Assembly: GCA_023424355.1 (NCBI GenBank)
Contig: JAFAEA010000253.1
Coordinates: 1-9,840 of the forward strand
DNA from: Chloroflexota bacterium
GTDB taxonomy: Bacteria > Chloroflexota > Chloroflexia > Thermomicrobiales > UBA6265
DNA: 9,840 nucleotides
Direction of reading: 5' to 3'
The position numbers and the translations under genes are program-made. A model generated the notes under the pieces. It saw only the letters and a list, made by a program, of their open reading frames with translations, searched no databases and had not been told where the DNA came from. Positions 1 through 5,305 of the stretch are shown piece after piece; within the stretch, counting starts at the first letter, position 1, and each line of letters starts with the position of its first letter.

Positions 1-2506
1 CGCATTCCTGATCCACCATGCGTGAGAACCGATCCAGCAGCTGGTTCTGTTGTTCGCCCGGTGGCAGCTTGAGTTGATTACCGGATTGGGTGCGGAACTC
101 GCCCGGTAGGTAGCCGACCTTCTCCACTGAAAATTTGCTGATGAGCGTGGAGGAACTCCAGCGATATTCCTCGGGCACGTAGAAACGCACATCTCGCAAC
201 ACCATCAAAAGCTGCATGGCGAGGATATCGAACTTGTCCGTCTCCGGGTTGAAGCGAATGGCCTTTAGCGGCTTGCCATGGATGGGCGATGGTCGTCCCT
301 GTTGAATCTGAGACACCAGATTACCGAGTTTGTGCAGGAACTCATCCTGTGTCTCCAGCATCATCTGCTTCGGAGCGTTTTGCTCTGCGAGATGTGTGAA
401 GAACTCCGGCGCTCCATCAATCATCTGGAACCCGTAATCCACGTATTGCTCTCGGGTGAACTGATTCTTGGCAGGATTATCGTGCACGGCCTGATTTCGA
501 ACACGTCTCCACAGGTGCAATCGATCCTTCCATTGGAAATCGAATATTCCCTGGGCAACGCCCTCATCAATCAGCGACATCGGATCGGTTTTCTGCAACC
601 CCGGTGGGAACTTCACCATCCGCACCAGCACCTTTTCGATCGGCTTCCACGCACAGAACACGGCGTTATCGTGATCGCCGCCTTCCCATTCCGATCTCGC
701 CTTTTGCAGATTGCGCGTATCCGCGGCATACGGCTCCCACGGCTTGGGCTTCGTGCGCTTCTTCGGCGGTTCGGGTGCCACCTCTGGAGCGGGAGTCTCC
801 TGTGCTTTCTCACGTTCTTGAGGTTGGGATTCCTGCTGCACCGGCTCGGTTGATGCGACTTCCGGCTTTGTTTCTGTTGGTTGCTGATCTGGCTGCTCCA
901 TGGCCATTGGCTCTTCCGCCACTGGCTTCACCAGGCCCGCTTCGAACAGGAACCGGCTGGCACCGTTGGTGCCCACCACTTCGCCTTCGGCGGTCCTGTC
1001 GATCCGGTCTGTATCGCCACCGCGCACATAACTGAATACCAGCTTCTCGCTGGCACGAGTCATGGCCACATAGAATCGACGTCGAATTGATTCCAGCTCG
1101 CCCTTGCGGATGCTCTCGGTATCCGGCACTTCCCGATCATTCACCGCCGGAATGAATACCACCGGCCACTGCCGACCCTTGGCCTTGAGGAAACTTCGCA
1201 CCCAAACGCCGGGTTTGGTCACGGTCTGCTCATCAGATGAGACTTCGACCACCGGGACGCCGGCCCTTCGCAGTGCGGCTTCGATGGGTTTAACCATGTC
1301 GCGCTCAGCACGTGCGTGGCACAAAATGGCGATCTCTTCCGGATTTCGTCCGGTAGCGATTTCCTTTTGGACCGCCGCCACCAGATCGGTATTCAGGGCA
1401 TAGGAGGATCCCAGCGGACGTACTTCAACCTCGCCATCGCGCGTGACCGCACTCGATGGCGATTTCTCGATTCGTTCCACATTGTGGGAAATCAAACTGA
1501 TCGCTGGTCCCAGAATCGCCTGTGGGGACCGATAGTTGAGATCGAGATGCACGGTTTCGAACGCGAGATCCTTGAACACCATCTCGGGGTGGCGCAGATA
1601 CAGCGAATGCGCGTTGCGGAACTCATAAAGTGTCTGATCATCATCGCCCGCCAGCACCACGAGCGTATCCTTACCGGCCGTGTAGTAAACCAGCATGGCA
1701 TCGAGCCGGGAGATATCCTGACACTCATCCACCACAATCTCATCGAACTCGTCCTGCAACTGGGTGCAGACGGTCTTTGAGCGGCGGAGCTGCTCAACAG
1801 CGCGAGCCTTTTGATCTTCGTAGTCCATTCGGCCGAGCGCGCGCATGGCGTCATCGAATTCGACGAATGCATCCAGCAAATCACTCAGTTGGGTGGAGTA
1901 GTTCTCATCCGATGGCGTGGAGCTCGGCATTCCCCAGTACTCATCCAGACTGGTGCTCTCACCTTCGCGTGGCAAGCGCAGATATTCATCGCGCAACCAG
2001 TTCGTTTGCTTCTCTCGCTCTTTTGGACGGCCGGGATAGAATCCCTGGTTCTTGAGCGAATTGAAGGTATCGGTGAGCGTTCGGGGTACACCATCCCAAG
2101 TGAGTACGGGAAAATCGTATCCGCGGGAATCGAACTTGCGGCGCAGGTCTCGCACTTCCTGACCGCCACCAGAGTTGGGGAGCGTGGCCATTTCCTGTGG
2201 GAAATAGTTTTTGAGGATTCGGTTTCCGTGGGAGTTGAACGTGAGGATAGTCGGCATCTGTTTGCGATCCAACAGATCGCCAAAGAACCCGGTCAAACTC
2301 TTCTTGGCAGCGTTATCGAAGGTCAATACCAGAATCCGACGGGGGTTGATGCCATCCTGCTCGATACGTTTGGCAATGCGCCGCGCGAGCGTCTCGCTCT
2401 TGCCGGATCCGGCGGGAGCCACGATGCGAATACCCCTCGCGGTGGAATCGATGGCTTGTTGCTGAAAGTGATCCGGTTTGTGACGTAGCTGCCGTGCCAA
2501 GGTCAT
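1..2506 (-). CDS. UvrD/Rep-like SF1 helicase fused to a HEPN-like domain (3' end outside the window)
   Basis: The frame is open from ATG at 2506 to the window edge, giving 835 residues without a stop. Superfamily 1A helicase motifs appear in order: Q-motif FQQQA (14-18), Walker A APAGSGKS (30-37), motif Ia around VLTFDNAA (60-67), motif Ic TFNSHGNRIL (89-98), DEXX box VVDECQD (258-264), motif III GDDDQTLYEFR (287-297), motif IV LNYRS (323-327), motif V KAKGRQWPVVF (441-451) and motif VI RRRFYVAMTRA (475-485). Only about 105 residues separate motifs IV and V, so the usual 2B subdomain is missing. Residues 528-590 are a Pro/Glu/Gln/Lys-rich linker. Residues 595-700 are helical and resemble DUF4145-type HEPN domains, with R670-N-Q-A-V-H675-D. 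Residues 700-835 are not recognised. A 3'-5' DNA translocase is expected from the motifs; RNase activity is an inference. The gene is separated from nirK upstream by a terminator, so it is probably transcribed alone. Confidence 0.9.
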   Translation of the reverse strand, partial: MTLARQLRHKPDHFQQQAIDSTARGIRIVAPAGSGKSETLARRIAKRIEQDGINPRRILVLTFDNAAKKSLTGFFGDLLDRKQMPTILTFNSHGNRILKNYFPQEMATLPNSGGGQEVRDLRRKFDSRGYDFPVLTWDGVPRTLTDTFNSLKNQGFYPGRPKEREKQTNWLRDEYLRLPREGESTSLDEYWGMPSSTPSDENYSTQLSDLLDAFVEFDDAMRALGRMDYEDQKARAVEQLRRSKTVCTQLQDEFDEIVVDECQDISRLDAMLVYYTAGKDTLVVLAGDDDQTLYEFRNAHSLYLRHPEMVFKDLAFETVHLDLNYRSPQAILGPAISLISHNVERIEKSPSSAVTRDGEVEVRPLGSSYALNTDLVAAVQKEIATGRNPEEIAILCHARAERDMVKPIEAALRRAGVPVVEVSSDEQTVTKPGVWVRSFLKAKGRQWPVVFIPAVNDREVPDTESIRKGELESIRRRFYVAMTRASEKLVFSYVRGGDTDRIDRTAEGEVVGTNGASRFLFEAGLVKPVAEEPMAMEQPDQQPTETKPEVASTEPVQQESQPQEREKAQETPAPEVAPEPPKKRTKPKPWEPYAADTRNLQKARSEWEGGDHDNAVFCAWKPIEKVLVRMVKFPPGLQKTDPMSLIDEGVAQGIFDFQWKDRLHLWRRVRNQAVHDNPAKNQFTREQYVDYGFQMIDGAPEFFTHLAEQNAPKQMMLETQDEFLHKLGNLVSQIQQGRPSPIHGKPLKAIRFNPETDKFDILAMQLLMVLRDVRFYVPEEYRWSSSTLISKFSVEKVGYLPGEFRTQSGNQLKLPPGEQQNQLLDRFSRMVDQEC

Positions 2507-2507
2507 G

Positions 2508-2512
2508 CTCCT
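2508..2512 (-). promoter_or_regulatory. Ribosome binding site that leaves the helicase start open
   Basis: AGGAG on the minus strand is only one base from ATG at 2506. It is seven bases, the ideal distance, from an in-frame TTG two codons further in, at 2500. An in-frame TAA lies just upstream of the SD, so no longer start is possible. The protein therefore begins at residue 1 (ATG) or residue 3 (TTG). This has no effect on the domains. Confidence 0.6.
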
Positions 2513-2517
2513 TTATC

Positions 2518-2554
2518 TGGATGTAGGCGGGTCCCCCAACGCACCGGACATCCA
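2518..2554 (-). promoter_or_regulatory. Possible leader hairpin before the helicase
   Basis: TGGATGT (2518-2524) and ACATCCA (2548-2554) form a 7 bp inverted repeat with a GC-rich interior. It sits five bases upstream of the helicase SD, inside the untranslated leader predicted from the promoter at 2578-2606. It could influence translation. The function is speculative; only the inverted repeat is observed. Confidence 0.3.
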
Positions 2555-2577
2555 TGTTCTGGGTAATTCTGCTTCAC

Positions 2578-2606
2578 ATTGTGCGCTATTTTCGCGGATT
2601 TGTCTG
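2578..2606 (-). promoter_or_regulatory. Candidate sigma-70-type promoter for the helicase gene
   Basis: On the minus strand CAGACA (2606-2601) and CACAAT (2583-2578) are separated by exactly 17 bases. Each box matches four of six consensus positions. The site lies between the nirK terminator and the helicase start, which is where a separate promoter is needed, and predicts a leader of about 65 nt. This is a match by eye only. Confidence 0.35.
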
Positions 2607-2621
2607 AGAGAATCAGGCATC

Positions 2622-2658
2622 AAAAAAGAGCAATTCGGAGATTCTCCGAATTGCTCTT
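2622..2658 (-). terminator. Intrinsic terminator after nirK
   Basis: AAGAGCAATTCGGAG (2626-2640) and CTCCGAATTGCTCTT (2644-2658) form a perfect 15 bp stem with a 3-base loop. Read on the minus strand, the stem runs directly into a T tract (A run at 2622-2627 on plus). It begins 15 bases after the nirK stop codon, so it should end the nirK transcript before the helicase gene. Confidence 0.92.
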
Positions 2659-2673
2659 GCTTCAGTGGGGGCG

Positions 2674-3759
2674 TTAGCTTGCGCGCAACTTTGCGATTGC
2701 GCCATGGGCGGCGTGGCCAAAGCTGTGGTTCACGGCAATGTATTCGCCTGGCTCATCAACGATGAATTCGACTGCAACACCATCACCAGGAGCCACGGAG
2801 ATCGTTTGCATTCCCTCGAGCTTGTTCTTCGGATTGGCATTCATGTACACGTTCTGGAAGATGGCACCCACAATATGGAAAGCGCTCCAGACATTTGGTC
2901 CGTGGTTCACCATATAGATGCGGACCAGTTCGCCGACCGGGATATCGATGGGCTCATCCACATACTGACTGGCGTGACCATTGAAACAGGTGATGTTCGG
3001 CGCCGCGGTGAGCTCAAACAGACGCTCGCCATCGGTAACGTGCACACCATCCGGACCCGGCAACGTGTAAAACTCGGATTGGCTCAACACAATCTCGGTT
3101 GCCGGTTCGAATCCACCTTCAGCCGGATCAACTATCAGCGGGAAGTACATACCTGCCGCGATGTGGACCAGAGTCGGGGCGGTACCGCAGTGCACCATGA
3201 ACGCACCTGGGTAATCCAGCTTCATATCCCACTCAAAGGTCTCGCCCGGCTGAACGTTGGCATAGCCGCGTTCCGGGGCAACACGAGCGGCGTGAAAATC
3301 GACAGAGTGTGTCATCGGTGCGCGGTTTTCAACGGTCACGTGAATCGTATCGCCCTGCACAGCGCGCATTGGTCGGCCAGGAACGGTGCCATTGAGAGTC
3401 CAGGCGGCGTATTGGGTCTTGTTATCGATCCAGATGGTTTTGTCCTCGAAGGTGACGAACTCTTCCTTATCGCCAGCTTCAACTGGTTCGAGGTAGGGAT
3501 TGTAGCGCTCGAATGCGAGCTCCTCGGCTCCCGGTCCCGGAGTGGCATCGCCGGTACCGGCGGTATTGCCATCGGATCCGACATACGATCCACCGTCCGA
3601 TTCCGGAGTGATGTGATCACCATGATCCTGGGCGGCGGCATTGCCGAGCAGGCTGGCGGCACCGATGCCCATTCCAAGTGCGGCACCGCTGCGAAGCAAC
3701 GACCGGCGTGAGGTTTGCTCTGGAACAATAAGATTGGCTGGAATTCGGATAATGGACAT
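2674..3759 (-). CDS. nirK: Copper-containing nitrite reductase, Tat-exported, AniA-like class
   Basis: This 361-residue two-cupredoxin-domain protein would reduce nitrite to nitric oxide outside the cytoplasmic membrane. The N-terminus carries a twin-arginine signal, TSRRSLLRSG (16-25), then a hydrophobic stretch and a likely cleavage site near AAAQ (41-44). A Gly/Asp/Thr-rich spacer follows to about residue 78. Type 1 copper ligands are H151, C191, H199 and M204; type 2 ligands are H156, H190 and H345; the catalytic pair is D154 and H295. Seven residues lie between C191 and H199, the short loop of the AniA-type class rather than the eight of Alcaligenes-type enzymes. NGPN-like (285-289) and FHIVG (294-298) segments also fit AniA. 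ATG at 3759 has GGAGG seven bases upstream. No other denitrification gene is in the window, so it may work alone or serve nitrite detoxification. A related multicopper oxidase is unlikely because the complete active-site set is present. Confidence 0.93.
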   Translation of the reverse strand: MSIIRIPANLIVPEQTSRRSLLRSGAALGMGIGAASLLGNAAAQDHGDHITPESDGGSYVGSDGNTAGTGDATPGPGAEELAFERYNPYLEPVEAGDKEEFVTFEDKTIWIDNKTQYAAWTLNGTVPGRPMRAVQGDTIHVTVENRAPMTHSVDFHAARVAPERGYANVQPGETFEWDMKLDYPGAFMVHCGTAPTLVHIAAGMYFPLIVDPAEGGFEPATEIVLSQSEFYTLPGPDGVHVTDGERLFELTAAPNITCFNGHASQYVDEPIDIPVGELVRIYMVNHGPNVWSAFHIVGAIFQNVYMNANPKNKLEGMQTISVAPGDGVAVEFIVDEPGEYIAVNHSFGHAAHGAIAKLRAS

Positions 3760-3801
3760 TTCTCATCCTCCGTGGTTCAGTAGGATTGCCCTGATCCCGG
3801 A

Positions 3802-3815
3802 CTGATCGGAATCAT
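3802..3815 (-). promoter_or_regulatory. FNR/DNR-like palindrome upstream of nirK
   Basis: The site reads CTGATCGGAATCAT, an inverted repeat TGAT-N4-ATCA that matches eight of ten defined positions of the TTGAT-N4-ATCAA box bound by FNR/DNR-type regulators. Its centre is about 50 bases upstream of the nirK start codon. That is rather close for activation from -41.5, so repression or a chance match is possible. The regulator assignment is an inference. Confidence 0.3.
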
Positions 3816-3816
3816 T

Positions 3817-3842
3817 GACTGGATAGTAGACAATCCACAGTC
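3817..3842. repeat. Imperfect inverted repeat in the nirK / DinB intergenic region
   Basis: GACTGGAT (3817-3824) faces ATCCACAGTC (3833-3842): GACT/AGTC and GGAT/ATCC pair, with a two-base bulge in one arm. A TACTAT box that could serve as a -10 for nirK lies inside it on the minus strand (3828-3823), with a poor -35. It could be an operator shared by the two divergent genes; no known regulator is recognised. Confidence 0.25.
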
Positions 3843-3901
3843 GACCGGGAATCGGGAAAAGTTCTCGAATGTCAGACCAATCGTGTAGGAGTTAATCCCC
3901 G

Positions 3902-4375
3902 ATGAGTCAGTCGGATTTCAATGCGCTCACCGCCGATCGAGAAACGTTCTTTGCCGAGTGGCGTGCTGCCCGCGCAGAGTTGGATGCCGCATTCGAGGGA
4001 CTTTCCGCTTCCGATCTGGAAGAACCGGGCATGACCGGTGACTGGAACGGACGGCTCACCCTCGTCCACATCGCCCGGTGGGATGAGGTGACCACAGAGA
4101 TGATCGTGCGCCGCTGGCGCGGGGTACTTCCGGGAGTTAATGAGTACGACGATTACGAGGCCGATAACCTGGTATGGGCCGAGCTCGACGCCGATATCAC
4201 CCTGGAAGCGGCGTGGCAGCGGTATCACAGCGCTCACGAAGCGATTATGCGCACCATGGCGCACATCCCTGAAGAATCCTGGGATGCTTACATCCGGGGG
4301 TGGGTGCGCGAGGCGTCACTGAATCACTATCGCCACCACGCCGAAACCACCAATCGGTGGAGAGCTGGTCGATAG
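3902..4375 (+). CDS. DinB/DfsB-like (ClbS-type) four-helix protein
   Basis: A 157-residue, mostly helical soluble protein. The N-terminal helix is followed by LSASDLEEPGMTGDWNGRL (34-52), then LVHIARWDE (54-62) in the second helix and HYRHHAE (142-148) in the last helix. The pattern W-N/S, an H in helix 2 and H-x3-H in the C-terminal helix is that of the DinB superfamily, and the DWNGR...HIARW stretch is closest to the DfsB/ClbS (DUF1706-like) branch. H56, H142 and H146 are plausible metal ligands. Family members include thiol transferases, damage-induced proteins and the colibactin-resistance hydrolase ClbS; the substrate here cannot be read from the sequence. AGGAG at 3887-3891 lies 10 bases before the ATG, slightly far. 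The gene is divergent from nirK, and no terminator was recognised before the repeats downstream. Confidence 0.75.
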   Translation: MSQSDFNALTADRETFFAEWRAARAELDAAFEGLSASDLEEPGMTGDWNGRLTLVHIARWDEVTTEMIVRRWRGVLPGVNEYDDYEADNLVWAELDADITLEAAWQRYHSAHEAIMRTMAHIPEESWDAYIRGWVREASLNHYRHHAETTNRWRAGR

Positions 4376-4401
4376 CGTTGTCTAACACCTGGACCTCTCA
4401 G

Positions 4402-4512
4402 CTCGGTAGCAGGGCAGTTGATCTGCCCTTGATGAGGTGAAGATAAACTCCGCCACGACCGAAGGTGCAGGGCGGTAAGCAGAATGACGTCCGGGAAACC
4501 AGTCCCTCTCAA
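4402..4512. repeat. Unit A, copy 1 (REPIN-like, degenerate)
   Basis: First of four copies of a 111 bp unit beginning CTCGGTAGCAGGGCAG. It differs from copy 2 at roughly eleven positions. Hairpin 1 (AGGGCAG/CTGCCCT) is intact, but hairpin 2 and the outer TCGGTAG/CTACCGA stem both carry mismatches, so this looks like the oldest or least constrained copy. The 11 bases before it (4391-4401) resemble the end of a further, truncated unit. Confidence 0.85.
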
Positions 4513-4623
4513 CTCGGTAGCAGGGCAGCTTGTCTGCCCTAGATGAGGCGGAGATAAACTCCGCCACTACCGAAGGTGCAGTGCGGGAGGCAGAATGTCG
4601 TCCGGGAAACCAGTCCCTCTCAA
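4513..4623. repeat. Unit A, copy 2 (REPIN-like)
   Basis: It directly abuts copy 1 at a period of 111 bp. Both internal hairpins and the outer inverted repeat are perfect. It differs from copy 3 at about three positions, which points to recent tandem duplication. Confidence 0.88.
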
Positions 4624-4730
4624 CTCGGTAGCAGGGCAGCTTGTCTGCCCTCGATGGGGCGGAGATAAACTCCGCCACTACCGAAGGTGCAGGGCGGGAG
4701 GCAGAATGTCGTCCGGGAAACCAGTCCCTC
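4624..4730. repeat. Unit A, copy 3 (REPIN-like), clearest structure
   Basis: The outer stem TCGGTAG (4625-4631) pairs with CTACCGA (4678-4684). Inside it are hairpin 1, AGGGCAG (4633-4639) / CTGCCCT (4645-4651), and hairpin 2, GGCGGAG (4658-4664) / CTCCGCC (4670-4676). Each hairpin has GTAG at its outer foot, one on each strand, which is the layout of two REP sequences facing each other. A variable tail of about 46 bp follows, ending CCAGTCCCTC, where unit B begins. Confidence 0.88.
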
Positions 4731-4884
4731 GTGCCCGCCCCAAGCGCCTGCGGGCGCTGGGCGAGCCTACCAATCCGGAGGCAATCTCATCTGTGCCAAG
4801 AAGTGTAGGCTCGGGCTGCGCGCAGAAATCGACCCATTTCACGATGGACAATCGCGCGCATGGCCCGGGCGTTGGGGGGCCAAG
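4731..4884. repeat. Unit B, copy 1
   Basis: A 154 bp unit starting GTGCCCGCCCCAAGCGCC. On the minus strand it has GTAG (4770-4767) followed directly by a GC-rich hairpin of about 14 bp (4766-4733, loop CGCA), again a REP-like signature. A second GTAG on plus (4805-4808) points the other way. It follows unit A copy 3 without a gap; about 29 bp of unmatched sequence (4885-4913) separates it from unit A copy 4. Confidence 0.82.
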
Positions 4885-4913
4885 TCGTCCTCTGGATTCT
4901 TATAGAACAACGA

Positions 4914-5020
4914 CTCGGTAGCAGGGCAGCTTGTCTGCCTTAGATGTGGCGGAGATAGACTCCGCCACTACCGAAGGTGCAGGGCGGGAGGCAGAATGCC
5001 GTACGGGAACCCAGTCCCTC
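4914..5020. repeat. Unit A, copy 4 (REPIN-like)
   Basis: It differs from copy 3 at about seven positions and lies 290 bp downstream of it. Hairpin 2 and the outer stem are intact; hairpin 1 keeps pairing except for one G-T. It is followed at once by unit B copy 2, as copy 3 is by unit B copy 1, so A+B was duplicated as a block. Confidence 0.86.
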
Positions 5021-5174
5021 GTGCCCGCCCCAAGCGCCTGCGGGCGCTGGGCGAGCCTACCAATCCGGAGGCAATCTCACCTGTGCCAAGAAGTGTAGGA
5101 TCGGGCTGCGTGCGGGAATCGACCCAATTCGCGATGGACAATCGAGCGCATGGCCCGGGTACCGAGAGGCCAAA
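5021..5174. repeat. Unit B, copy 2
   Basis: It aligns base for base with unit B copy 1 at an offset of 290, with scattered substitutions that are denser in the second half (from about 5100). The GTAG-plus-hairpin element on the minus strand is fully kept. Its last bases merge into the large palindrome at 5170-5233. Confidence 0.82.
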
Positions 5175-5233
5175 TTTCGCCTCCCACATGTCATTCCGAG
5201 CTTGTCGAGGAATGACGTGGAGGCGAAATTTGG
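5170..5233. repeat. Long nested palindrome (dispersed-repeat type)
   Basis: CCAAATTTCGCCTCC (5170-5184) pairs perfectly with GGAGGCGAAATTTGG (5219-5233). Within it GTCATTCC (5190-5197) pairs with GGAATGAC (5209-5216). The core GTCATTCCGAGC...GAGGAATGAC is a widespread bacterial intergenic motif whose spurious translations read VIPRQARND or SFRACRG. Here it is embedded in a larger 15 bp palindrome. It could slow or end transcription arriving from either convergent gene, but it has no T tract. Confidence 0.85.
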
Positions 5234-5255
5234 GAATGAAAATCGGTCTTACGAA

Positions 5256-5274
5256 GTCGACCACAAGGGTCGAC
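5256..5274 (-). terminator. Weak candidate terminator downstream of smc
   Basis: GTCGACC (5256-5262) pairs with GGTCGAC (5268-5274) around a 5-base loop. It lies 32 bases past the smc stop codon. No T tract follows directly on the minus strand; the sequence reads TTCGTAAG and reaches TTTT only about 20 bases later. Termination here is uncertain. Confidence 0.3.
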
Positions 5275-5305
5275 ACTACCCGGGAATGTGAATCTTGGCG
5301 GATAA

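Noticed and set aside
278..2488. Plus-strand and other-frame open frames over the helicase gene (for example 278-853, 1316-1780, 1811-2488)
   Set aside because: They are opposite-strand shadows of the continuous helicase frame, which carries every SF1 motif; their translations show no domain and no SD.
2665..3711. 348-residue plus-strand frame antisense to nirK
   Set aside because: A long shadow frame produced by codon bias; the minus strand encodes a complete copper nitrite reductase with signal peptide, SD and terminator.
3815..3843. Promoter for the DinB-like gene from TTGACT at 3815-3820
   Set aside because: The -35-like hexamer is good, but nothing resembling a -10 box lies 16-18 bases downstream.
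4402..5174. CRISPR array
   Set aside because: The units are 107-154 bp long, abut each other or are duplicated whole, and there are no short uniform repeats with unique spacers or cas genes.
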